64,000 nucleotides of DNA, from the NCBI RefSeq assembly GCF_012844365.1, contig NZ_CP051626.1, positions 2,852,001 to 2,916,000 on the forward strand, in the 5' to 3' direction. A program made the translations under genes and the position numbers. This document shows positions 24,564-32,673 of this stretch, one piece after another; position 1 is the first letter of the stretch; the number at the start of each line of letters is the position of its first letter. Below the pieces are notes generated by a model. It did not search any database and had not been told where the DNA came from. It saw only the letters and a program-made list of their open reading frames with translations. This DNA comes from Brevibacterium sp. 'Marine'. Lineage in GTDB: Bacteria; Actinomycetota; Actinomycetes; Actinomycetales; Brevibacteriaceae.

Positions 24564-26246
24564 TTGGCATCGACGCATTTCCATAACGGCACCATCTGGC
24601 TCGGGGCCGGACGAGAGCCCGCTGACGCACTGCTGGTCCACGACGGTGTCATCATCGCGATCGGATCCGCCGAGGTGGCCCGACAGCTGAGCACTCCCCC
24701 ATCGTCTCCGTCGCTCGCCGACCCACACGAGCCTGTGGCCGGCGAGTCAGTCGATATCGAAACGGTCGACCTTCGCGGCGGCTTCCTCATGCCGTCCTTC
24801 GCCGATGGTCATGCCCATCCCATCTTCGGCGGGCTCGAAGCCGAAGGTCCGCAGGTGCGCTCGTGCGCCAGCGTCGCCGAGATCATCGCCGAAGTGCGAC
24901 GCTTCGCCGAGGCCAACCCTGACCTCGAATGGATCACCGGCGCCTCCTACGACGGCAGCCTCGTCGACGGCGGGCTCTTCGACGCCCGCTGGCTCGACGA
25001 GGCCGTGTCCGATCGTCCCGTCGTGCTGCGCGCCTGGGACTACCACACGGTATGGTGCAATTCTCGCGCCCTCGAACTCGCCGGCATCACCGCGAGCACG
25101 CCCGAACCCGAACTCGGTGAGATCCCCCGTCGAGGTGACAGTTCACCTCTGGGAACACTGCGGGAATGGGGAGCCGTCGACCTCGTCGATGCCGTCCGCC
25201 CGCCGCTGGACGAGTCGATGCGCCTGCGCTCCCTCGAACGGGCGGCCGACTACTATCTGCAGCGCGGAGTCACGTGGGTCCAGGATGCATGGGTCGAGCC
25301 AGCCGATGTCGAAACCTACATTGCGGCTGCCAGGCAGGGGCGGCTGACGATCCGATTCAATCTCGCCTTCTATGCCGACCCTCGCCGCTTCGCCGAGCAG
25401 CTGCCGGCGATGATCGAGGCGCGACTACGCGTGGACGAACTCGCCGATCAGATGCTCACTGCCCAGACGGTGAAGTTCTTCGCCGACGGCGTCGTCGAGA
25501 ACGAGACCGGAGCGCTGCTCGAACCGTACTGCTCCTCCCTGCACAGCCACGGTCTGCGGGTGTGGGAGGCAGACACTCTCGCGGAGGCGGTTCGTGCCGT
25601 CGACGCCGCTGGCTTCCAAGTTCACATCCATGCTATCGGCGACGCCGCCGTCCGGCAGGCCCTTGACGCCATCGAGTCCACCATCGCCGCCAACGGGCCA
25701 CGCGACCGACGGCCGGTCATCGCCCACGCTCAACTCGTCGAATCGGCTGATCTCGACCGGTTCGCAGACCTTGGGGTCATCGCCAATATGCAGCCTTTGT
25801 GGGCACAACTCGATGACCTCATGACTGTGCTCACGGTCCCCCGCCTCGGCGAGGATCGGGCCCGGCAGCAGTACCGCATGAGAACGATCCTCGACAGCGG
25901 CGGGCACCTGTCCTTCGGCTCGGACTGGCCGTGCACCTCTGGCACACCCGTCGAAGGGCTGGCAATCGGCACCAGCCGGCAGAACGAGGCGGGAGAACCA
26001 TACGGCGGATGGATTCCGGAGGAGATCGTCGACGTCGACCGTGCTCTCGATTCCTACTCGGCGGCCGTGGCTCACCAGGCCTTCGCCGACGCCTCCCCCG
26101 AACCGTGGGGAGCCATTCAGGTCGGAGCGAGCGCCGATCTCATTCGATTCGACCTCGATCCGCGTGACCTGACCCCGCGCGAACTGGCACTGCTGCCGGT
26201 CCGCACCACCTACCTCGGCGGCACTGCCGTGTATTCGAGGGCCTGA
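24564..26246 (+). CDS. Metal-dependent amidohydrolase (YtcJ-like)
   Basis: About 560 residues of the amidohydrolase superfamily, Amidohydro_3 type. FADGHAHP carries the H-x-H metal ligands, TVKFFADGV the (probably carbamylated) lysine strand, VHIHAIGDAAVRQALDAIE and VIAHAQLVE the further histidines, and LSFGSDWP the terminal Asp. Such enzymes hydrolyse exocyclic amides or formyl groups; the substrate is unknown. TTG 24564 is chosen because the family N-terminus (FHNGTIWLG) begins there; upstream frame would overlap the operator. The APC permease starts 11 bases after the stop, so uptake and hydrolysis of one amine or amide compound under TetR control is likely. Confidence 0.87.
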   Translation: MASTHFHNGTIWLGAGREPADALLVHDGVIIAIGSAEVARQLSTPPSSPSLADPHEPVAGESVDIETVDLRGGFLMPSFADGHAHPIFGGLEAEGPQVRSCASVAEIIAEVRRFAEANPDLEWITGASYDGSLVDGGLFDARWLDEAVSDRPVVLRAWDYHTVWCNSRALELAGITASTPEPELGEIPRRGDSSPLGTLREWGAVDLVDAVRPPLDESMRLRSLERAADYYLQRGVTWVQDAWVEPADVETYIAAARQGRLTIRFNLAFYADPRRFAEQLPAMIEARLRVDELADQMLTAQTVKFFADGVVENETGALLEPYCSSLHSHGLRVWEADTLAEAVRAVDAAGFQVHIHAIGDAAVRQALDAIESTIAANGPRDRRPVIAHAQLVESADLDRFADLGVIANMQPLWAQLDDLMTVLTVPRLGEDRARQQYRMRTILDSGGHLSFGSDWPCTSGTPVEGLAIGTSRQNEAGEPYGGWIPEEIVDVDRALDSYSAAVAHQAFADASPEPWGAIQVGASADLIRFDLDPRDLTPRELALLPVRTTYLGGTAVYSRA

Positions 26247-26256
26247 AAGGACCATC

Positions 26257-27612
26257 ATGCCCCAACACACAACCGACCACCGAACGGACGGCCAAGGTCA
26301 ACTCAAACGAGCACTCGGAGTCCCCTCCCTGGTGTTCTTCGGACTCGTCTACATGGTGCCGCTCACGGTTTTCACGACCTACGGCATCGTCACCCAGGTC
26401 ACCGGAGGCCGAGTTCCCCTCGCCTATGTCATCACGCTGCTTGCGATGGTATTCACCGCCAGATCGTACGCGAAGATGGCAGCCGAACTTCCATTCGCGG
26501 GATCCGCCTACACCTATACGCAGAAGAGCTTCGGGGCGGGTATCGGCTTTGTCGCCGGGTGGGCACTGCTGCTCGACTACCTGTTCCTGCCGATGATCAA
26601 CTACCTCGTCATCGGCATCTACCTCTCGGCCGCATTCCCGATGATCCCGGCATGGATCTTCGTCGTCACCGCAATCGCCCTCGTCACTGTCCTCAACATC
26701 ATCGGCATCGTGTCCGTAGCAAGGGCGAATGTCGTCATCATCGCCGCCCAGACAATCTTCATCTTCACCTTCGCAGGGCTCGGGATTGCGTCGATGACCG
26801 GGACGGGAACTGTCGATCTCGCAGCGCCGTTCACCGGCGACGGAACCGCCGATGGCTTCGGCAATGTGATGGCCGGTGCGGCCATCTTGTGCCTGTCTTT
26901 CCTCGGATTCGACGCCGTGTCGACGCTGTCGGAAGAGGCGAAAGACGCAAAGCGCACTGTACCTCGTGCAATCATCATCGCCACCGTCACCGGCGGACTC
27001 ATCTACATCGCCCTGTCCTTCCTCGCTCAACTCGCCTACCCATCGAACGATTTCACCGACGTCGACTCCGGCGCGCTCGACGTCATGGCGGCCGCAGGTG
27101 GCCAGTTCCTGACAATCTTCTTCACCGCCGCCTACGTCGCCGGCGCCTGTGGCTCGGCTCTGACTTCGCAGGCCTCGGTTTCCCGCATCCTGTATGCCAT
27201 GGGACGCGACGGAGTCTTGCCCAAGTCGTTCTTCGGTCGCCTTTCTCCTCGATTCCACACCCCGGTTCTCGCCACGCTCGCGGTCGGATTGGTGTCTCTG
27301 CTCGCCCTTGCCGTCGATCTCGGCTTCATCTCGGAGATGGTCAGCTTCGGCGCGCTCATCGCGTTCTCTGCAGTCAACCTCTCCGTCATCAAGCACTTCG
27401 TCATCGATGGGAAGAGGCGCGGAGGCGCCGCAGTCTTCAGCTTCATCGTGCTGCCGGGAATCGGCTTCTGCCTCACGCTGTGGCTGTGGACGAGCCTCTC
27501 GCCCCGGACTCTGCTGATCGGTGCGATCTGGCTGCTCATCGGCATCGCCTATCTCGCCGTCGTCACCCGCGGGTTCCGGCGCTCGACGCCGATGCTCGAT
27601 CTGACGGAATAG
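26257..27612 (+). CDS. APC-superfamily amino acid/amine permease
   Basis: 451 residues and about 12 membrane helices. VPSLVFFGLVYMVPLTVFTTYG, ELPFAGSAYTYTQKSFG and LSFLGFDAVSTLSEEAKDAKRTVPRAI are characteristic APC motifs, close to putrescine/amino acid importers. GAAAGGACC precedes the ATG. It follows the amidohydrolase in the same transcript and probably imports that enzyme's substrate. Short charged termini face the cytoplasm. Confidence 0.9.
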   Translation: MPQHTTDHRTDGQGQLKRALGVPSLVFFGLVYMVPLTVFTTYGIVTQVTGGRVPLAYVITLLAMVFTARSYAKMAAELPFAGSAYTYTQKSFGAGIGFVAGWALLLDYLFLPMINYLVIGIYLSAAFPMIPAWIFVVTAIALVTVLNIIGIVSVARANVVIIAAQTIFIFTFAGLGIASMTGTGTVDLAAPFTGDGTADGFGNVMAGAAILCLSFLGFDAVSTLSEEAKDAKRTVPRAIIIATVTGGLIYIALSFLAQLAYPSNDFTDVDSGALDVMAAAGGQFLTIFFTAAYVAGACGSALTSQASVSRILYAMGRDGVLPKSFFGRLSPRFHTPVLATLAVGLVSLLALAVDLGFISEMVSFGALIAFSAVNLSVIKHFVIDGKRRGGAAVFSFIVLPGIGFCLTLWLWTSLSPRTLLIGAIWLLIGIAYLAVVTRGFRRSTPMLDLTE

Positions 27613-27807
27613 CGATCACTGAGGCCCTGCTCCGCCGATGGAGCGCCGGCCCTCACCGCCGTCGCCGTGCTCAGTTCAATGACTGCAGCACTCACTCTCC
27701 ACCCCTCCGGTCAATAGCGAAGTGCGGCGCACGGACACATCAGATCCGCGCTCGGCGCACTGTCGGCCCGATGCTTCTGCCACATTCCTCATACCCCGCC
27801 TCTTGTA

Positions 27808-27828
27808 ATAGTGTGTGACACACACTAT
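27808..27828. promoter_or_regulatory. Predicted PadR operator
   Basis: ATAGTGTGTG, a central A, then CACACACTAT form a perfect 21-base palindrome ending ten bases before the PadR start codon. This is the usual layout for PadR autoregulation. Confidence 0.8.
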
Positions 27829-27838
27829 CGTGTGATGC

Positions 27839-28186
27839 ATGAACGAGGATGAAGACAAGGCTCTGGCCACCCACGAACAGGAGCTGCGACGCGGCACCGT
27901 GGTCTTCGCCAGCCTCGTCGCCTGTCGACGGCCGCAGTACGGCTACTCGCTGCTGACGACGCTGACCGAAGCCGGCATCGCCACCGAAGCCAACACCCTC
28001 TACCCCCTGCTGCGGCGGCTCGAGAAGCAGGGGCTGCTCACATCGGTTTGGAATACCGAACAAGCCCGCCCCCGCAAGTACTACACACTCACCGACAGCG
28101 GCGCCGAAGTCGCCGCCGCACTGCACAGCCACTGGCTCGAACTCGACTCCAGCATCACCAAGCTCTGGAAGGACGGCACACCATGA
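27839..28186 (+). CDS. PadR-family transcriptional regulator
   Basis: 115 residues. Winged helix-turn-helix with RRPQYGYSLLTTLTEAGIATE, ANTLYPLLRRLEKQGLLTS and RPRKYYTLTDSGAEVAAALH, all standard PadR features, plus a short C-terminal helix. There is no clear ribosome site before ATG 27839, and the start is only ten bases from the palindrome, so the mRNA may be nearly leaderless. It overlaps the downstream membrane protein by four bases (ATGA). PadR regulators often pair with HAAS/DUF1700 membrane proteins. Confidence 0.92.
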   Translation: MNEDEDKALATHEQELRRGTVVFASLVACRRPQYGYSLLTTLTEAGIATEANTLYPLLRRLEKQGLLTSVWNTEQARPRKYYTLTDSGAEVAAALHSHWLELDSSITKLWKDGTP

Positions 28187-29154
28187 GTGCGCTCACCGAA
28201 ATCTACGTCGACAACGTCACCCGCCACCTCCCCGAAGAGTCCCGCCCGGACATCGCCGCCGAGATCACCGCCACGATCGACGACATGGTCGACGCCCGCC
28301 TCGGCGAGGATGCGGACACGTCCCCGGACCACACTGCCGCCATCGAACGCGAGGTCCTCGAAGAGCTCGGCGATCCCGTCGCGCTGTCGCGGGAGTACTC
28401 GAACTCACCACAGCACTTCATCGGCCCGAAATCGTACCCGCTCTTCCTCTGGAGCCTGCGCTGGATCCTGCCGGCCGTCGGCCTGCTGGCCATTCTCACG
28501 AATGTCGTGGTCACTCTCGCCACCTCCCCCGACGTCCAGATCGGCGAACTGATCGGCAAGACCGTCGGCAGCACCGTCACCGCGCTGCTGACCGCCTTCG
28601 CCGTCATCACGATCATCATCGGCCTCGGCGACCGTAGTTCGGACGGCGGCGCAGCCGAGGCGATGCGCAAACGGAAGTCGGGCACATGGACGATCGATGA
28701 CCTCGACCGACGTGACTCCCACAGCAAGCAGATCCGCGCCGAGGCGGGGCTCGGGCTGGTCTTCATCGTCGCCCTGGCAGCCATCCCATTCATCCCCACG
28801 ACTCTGCTCTACGTCGGCCACCTCAACGATGGGGAGACGTTCGTCAACCCCGACCTCGGCGTCGGCTGGCTGCTCGGCTACTGGGCCTTCCTCGCGCTCA
28901 TGGCCGCAGTCGAGATCATCAAGTTCACGACCGCCTCGGCGAAACCGTCCGTGGCCATCATCGGCGGGATCGTCGATGTCGCCATGGCCGTCTTCCTCAC
29001 CATCGCGCTGCTGACTCAGCCGGTCCTCCACCCCGAGCTCACGAACACCGCGAACGCCGACATCCAGCAGATCATCACGGTCATCGCGATCTGGATCATC
29101 ACCGTCTGGGATCAGGTGAGCACCTGGCGGATCTATCGCCGCAATCGTCGGTGA
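28183..29154 (+). CDS. HAAS-domain membrane protein (PadR partner)
   Basis: 323 residues. Residues 1-~75 form a HAAS-type helical domain (IYVDNVTRHLPEESRPDIAA, REVLEELGDPVALSREYSN). Six or so membrane helices follow (SLRWILPAVGLLAILTNVVV, LLTAFAVITIIIGLG, VFIVALAAIPFIPTTLLYVG, LLGYWAFLALMAAVEII, SVAIIGGIVDVAMAVFLTIALL). GGAAGGA lies upstream and the start overlaps the PadR stop. Such proteins are thought to sense or modulate envelope stress, but the mechanism is unknown. Confidence 0.85.
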   Translation: MSALTEIYVDNVTRHLPEESRPDIAAEITATIDDMVDARLGEDADTSPDHTAAIEREVLEELGDPVALSREYSNSPQHFIGPKSYPLFLWSLRWILPAVGLLAILTNVVVTLATSPDVQIGELIGKTVGSTVTALLTAFAVITIIIGLGDRSSDGGAAEAMRKRKSGTWTIDDLDRRDSHSKQIRAEAGLGLVFIVALAAIPFIPTTLLYVGHLNDGETFVNPDLGVGWLLGYWAFLALMAAVEIIKFTTASAKPSVAIIGGIVDVAMAVFLTIALLTQPVLHPELTNTANADIQQIITVIAIWIITVWDQVSTWRIYRRNRR

Positions 29155-29157
29155 CGT

Positions 29158-29216
29158 TGTGCGATCGGGACGGCCACCTGCCGTCCCGGTCGCACACCAG
29201 CCGTCCCGGTCGCACA
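29158..29216. terminator. Hairpin with repeated arm between convergent genes
   Basis: TGTGCGATCGGGACGG (29158-29173) pairs with CCGTCCCGGTCGCACA (29181-29196), one mismatch. The same right arm is repeated at 29201-29216, so two alternative hairpins can form. It separates the HAAS gene from the methyltransferase gene and can act in both directions. Confidence 0.75.
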
Positions 29217-29230
29217 GTTACCGAGAGGTC

Positions 29231-30508
29231 TCAGTCGCGGCGGCTGGCGATGACCGTGAACTTCTTGTTCCGGGCCAGCTGCCGACTCGGTCCGATGATC
29301 GATTCGAGGCGCTCCCGGTAGCGCAGGTGCGAATTGAACACCGTGAGCGCCTGCCCGCCCGGAGCCAGATGCTCGGCGGCCGTGGCCATGAGCGCCGCGG
29401 CCGTCTCTGTCTCGATGGCCGTTCCCTGATGGAACGGCGGATTGAGCAGGATGACATCGAATTCGCCTAAGTTCGCGAGCGCCGGTTCTCCCGGATCTGC
29501 GGCGTCACCGAGGATGATGTCGACGTCGACTCCGTTCGCCTCCGTTGTGGCCCTCGCCGAGGCGACCGCCGCCTTCGACACATCGACGCCGAGTCCCGTA
29601 TTCGCCCCCGAGGCCCGAATGGCCGCGGTGAGCAGCCAGCCGTTGCCGCAGCCGAGGTCGAGCACAGATTCCGGCGCCCCACCTGGGAGCAGTCCCAGCA
29701 GTGAGTCGATGAGCAGCTCCGAGCCCTCATCGCTCTTCGTCCCGGAGAAGCAGGCCCCATGTGCGCGGACTTCGAGCTCACCGACACCGCGATGGGTGAT
29801 CACTCCGCGGCGTGGGAATTCCGGCAGGCTCGGAGAGGACAGGGGGCGGCTGCCGATGATCATCCGGTGCTTGCCGACCCCGGGCGAGACATCGACCCGA
29901 CCGAAGCCGCGGGCAAGTTCCTTGTTGACGCCGCGGCTCATCGCATCGCTGCGGCCGATGACGATGATGGTGCTCGCCAACGGCTGCAGCACCGCGATCG
30001 TCTCGGTGAGCGCATTCACCGCCTTCGGAGCGTTGACGACTGCCCACGTCTCCCCCACCGCGAGTTCGGCCAGTCCCGCGATCTCATTGAGCTCGCTCAC
30101 CGCCAGTACGGGGGCCGCTTCGGCACCGGCCTCTCCGGCGACTCCCGCGGATTCGCCGGCTCCGGCCAGGGACTCGACCGCTGCGGCCAAAGTCCGTGCC
30201 TCGTCGAGCCGGTCGTTGTATGTGCATACCTGGGTCAGACGGCTGAGCAGGGTCGCCTGCAGACCGTGCGCATCATCGACGAGGATGAGGTTCTCGGGGA
30301 CCTCGGCTGAGAGTTCGGCGGCGACGAAGGTGCCTTCGGTGTCCCGGCCCGAGACGTCGAGGACTCCGAGGCGGCGACCGATGACGTAGTCGATGAGCAT
30401 GCGCGCCTGCGGCAGACCGGGCACATCGCTGAGCTGAGGGAATACCGCCAGCAGATCCCGGCTGCGGTGGGCGGCGGCGGAGTCAGAGGGCAGCAGGGAG
30501 GCGGGCAT
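29231..30508 (-). CDS. RsmC/RlmG-like class I methyltransferase
   Basis: 425 residues. The N-terminal half resembles the degenerate non-catalytic domain of RsmC/RlmG (QARMLIDYVIGRRLGVLDVS, TLTETIAVLQPL). The C-terminal half is a SAM-binding methyltransferase: VLDLGCGNGWLLTAAI (motif I), DAADPG, and VILLNPPFHQG, the NPPF motif for guanine N2 methylation of rRNA. Expected target is 16S or 23S rRNA; which one is not resolved. The Ala/Gly-rich stretch at ~115-135 is unusual. It lies downstream of ptsH with a perfect 20-base palindrome just before the start. Confidence 0.85.
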   Translation of the reverse strand: MPASLLPSDSAAAHRSRDLLAVFPQLSDVPGLPQARMLIDYVIGRRLGVLDVSGRDTEGTFVAAELSAEVPENLILVDDAHGLQATLLSRLTQVCTYNDRLDEARTLAAAVESLAGAGESAGVAGEAGAEAAPVLAVSELNEIAGLAELAVGETWAVVNAPKAVNALTETIAVLQPLASTIIVIGRSDAMSRGVNKELARGFGRVDVSPGVGKHRMIIGSRPLSSPSLPEFPRRGVITHRGVGELEVRAHGACFSGTKSDEGSELLIDSLLGLLPGGAPESVLDLGCGNGWLLTAAIRASGANTGLGVDVSKAAVASARATTEANGVDVDIILGDAADPGEPALANLGEFDVILLNPPFHQGTAIETETAAALMATAAEHLAPGGQALTVFNSHLRYRERLESIIGPSRQLARNKKFTVIASRRD

Positions 30509-30509
30509 T

Positions 30510-30529
30510 CGCTCAGTCTAGACTGAGCG
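30510..30529. repeat. Perfect 20-base palindrome before the methyltransferase start
   Basis: CGCTCAGTCTAGACTGAGCG is its own reverse complement. It begins one base upstream of the methyltransferase ATG and ends about 32 bases after the ptsH stop. It may be an operator or a structure that controls translation of the methyltransferase. Confidence 0.75.
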
Positions 30530-30561
30530 GACCGGTTGCCGCCTCCTCGCTTGCGTGCCGC

Positions 30562-30843
30562 TCAGCCTTCGGCGTCGTGATCGGTCTCGATGAGCTGCTT
30601 GAGGTTGGCGAGCGCCTCGTCGGCTCCGTCACCTTCGGTACGCAGAACGACCTTCTGACCGTATTCCGCGCCGAGGCCCATGAGGGAGAGCACGCTGGCC
30701 GCGTCGAGGGCGTCCTCGGCAGGTTCGCCCTCCAGGGCGATGGTGATCTCGAGGTCATAGTCTGCGGCGGCTTCGGCCAGCAGAGCTGCTGGACGGGCGT
30801 GCAGGCCGACGGTGCTTCCGACTGTTGCGATGGTCTCTGCCAT
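30562..30843 (-). CDS. ptsH: Phosphocarrier protein HPr
   Basis: 93 residues. Carries phosphate from enzyme I to the sugar-specific IIA domains. GLHARPAALL holds the phosphorylated His15; DAASVLSLMGLGAEYGQ corresponds to the region around Ser46 in other HPr proteins. AAGGAAGGACAG precedes ATG 30843. It lies about 120 bases after ptsI in the fructose block, so general and specific PTS components are probably expressed together. Confidence 0.96.
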   Translation of the reverse strand: MAETIATVGSTVGLHARPAALLAEAAADYDLEITIALEGEPAEDALDAASVLSLMGLGAEYGQKVVLRTEGDGADEALANLKQLIETDHDAEG

Positions 30844-30964
30844 TTTCTGTCCTTCCTTGTCAGTCCGACCGTGGTTCGGCCGGACCGGTGGTTCGGCATG
30901 TCCTGTGGGTAGTGTCTGTGGTGGTGCTGAGTATGTCACGGGGTCACTCGCCCGACGGCCGGAC

Positions 30965-32635
30965 TCACAATCCGAGTTCGTCGAGGATCGGCAGTTCGGC
31001 TCGGACCGCGGCCTTCGCATCGCTGGCGCTGCGAGCCGCGAGTGCACGGCGGGCGATCTGCTGCGCCTGGTCGAGGGTGACACCGGACAGCACCTCGGCG
31101 ACAGCCGGCAGGGCCCGCGGTGCCATGGACAGGCTGGTGACTCCGAGGCCGACGAGCACGACGGCCAACGCCGGATCGGCCGCGGCCTCACCGCACACGC
31201 CCACCGACTTCTCCGCCACAGCACCTTGGGCGGCGGCCATGCCGATGAGCTGCAGGACTGCCGGCTGCCACGAGTCGCTGAGTTCGGCCAGACCGCCGAG
31301 CATGCGGTCGGAGGCCATGACGTACTGGGTCAGATCGTTCGTGCCGATGGACGCGAACTCGACTTCCTGGAGGATCGTGGCCGCCTGGAGCGCTGCCGCG
31401 GGAACCTCGACCATGACACCGGCGGTGGGGAGTCCTGCCGCACGAACGAGGTCTGCGAACTGTCGGGCCTCCTCGGCGGTGGCGATCATCGGAGCCATGA
31501 CGTGGACGGTCACCGCATGCCTTGAGGCGGCGAGCGCGATCGCCTCGAGCTGACGTTCGAGGACGCCCTGAGCCCGGCGACTGGTCCGGAATCCGCGTAC
31601 GCCCAGGGCCGGGTTCGGTTCATCGGCGTCGGTGAGGAACGGCAGAGGTTTGTCGGCTCCGGCGTCGAGGGTGCGCACGACGACCTTGTGATCGTCGAAG
31701 GCCGCGAACACCTGCCCATAGGCCTCGGCCTGCTCTTCGATGCTGGGTTCGGTGTCACGGTCGAGGAAGCAGAACTCGGTGCGCAGCAGACCGACGCCTT
31801 CGGCACCGGCGGCTGCCGCAGACTGTGCCTGAGCGCCGTCGCCGACATTCGCACGCAGTGGAATCCGGGTGCCGTCGCTCAGGAGACAGGGTCCGGTGAA
31901 GGACTGCAGCCGGCCGGCCGTCTCCGTCCATGACTCGACGAGGCCGGTCTCCGTCGCTCCGGGTTCGGTGCGCAGGATGCCGGCGCCGCCGTCGACGAAG
32001 ACGGGGGTGTGGTCGGTGATCTCGCGGACACCGGCGGCCGCGACCACTGCGGGTATGCCCATCGACCGGGCGAGGATGGCCGTGTGGCTCTGCGGTCCGC
32101 CCTCTGCGCAGACGAGTCCGACCACCAGCTCCGGGTCGAGAGTCGCGGTGTCGGCGGGAGCGAGATCGGCGGCGATGAGCACGAAGGGCTCGACCGAATG
32201 CGGAATGCCCGGGGCCGGCACTCCGCGCAGATGGGCGACGAGGCGGGCACGGACATCGAGGACGTCGGCCGCGCGTTCGGCCATATAGCCGCCGAGCTTC
32301 TCCAGCTGCGCAGCGGTCTCGGCGGCCACCGTCCAGATCGCGGTCTCCGCATCGGTCTCGGACAGGCGTTTGATCGCCGTCTTCACCAAGGCAGGGTCCT
32401 TGGCCATGAGTGCCGTGGCTTTGAGCACGTCACGGGCATCTCCCGTGACGGACTCCGCGCGCTCACGCAGTTCGGCGTGGACGGCGGCCGAGGCCTCTCG
32501 GATCCTGTTCGCCTCCGCCTCGGGATCGGCCGGGGCGGGCTTCGCCACGGGTGCGGACACGGGGTCGGGCATGGTCAGCGCCGGGGCGATGACCCGTCCG
32601 GGTACGACTCCGATGCCTGAGAACTCTGCGGACAT
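30965..32635 (-). CDS. ptsI: Phosphoenolpyruvate-protein phosphotransferase (PTS enzyme I)
   Basis: 556 residues. It transfers phosphate from PEP to HPr. GGPQSHTAILARSMGIPAVV carries the active-site His184. The C-terminal PEP-binding barrel has LLRTEFCFLDRD, RTLDAGADKPLPF and FASIGTNDLTQYVMASDR. Slightly shorter than the usual ~570. ATG 32635 is chosen because GGAAGG lies about seven bases upstream; the in-frame ATG at 32641 is pressed against that site. Confidence 0.96.
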   Translation of the reverse strand: MSAEFSGIGVVPGRVIAPALTMPDPVSAPVAKPAPADPEAEANRIREASAAVHAELRERAESVTGDARDVLKATALMAKDPALVKTAIKRLSETDAETAIWTVAAETAAQLEKLGGYMAERAADVLDVRARLVAHLRGVPAPGIPHSVEPFVLIAADLAPADTATLDPELVVGLVCAEGGPQSHTAILARSMGIPAVVAAAGVREITDHTPVFVDGGAGILRTEPGATETGLVESWTETAGRLQSFTGPCLLSDGTRIPLRANVGDGAQAQSAAAAGAEGVGLLRTEFCFLDRDTEPSIEEQAEAYGQVFAAFDDHKVVVRTLDAGADKPLPFLTDADEPNPALGVRGFRTSRRAQGVLERQLEAIALAASRHAVTVHVMAPMIATAEEARQFADLVRAAGLPTAGVMVEVPAAALQAATILQEVEFASIGTNDLTQYVMASDRMLGGLAELSDSWQPAVLQLIGMAAAQGAVAEKSVGVCGEAAADPALAVVLVGLGVTSLSMAPRALPAVAEVLSGVTLDQAQQIARRALAARSASDAKAAVRAELPILDELGL

Positions 32636-32673
32636 CCCCATTCCTTCCTGTCTTGCCTCTTCGGTGAGAGCGT

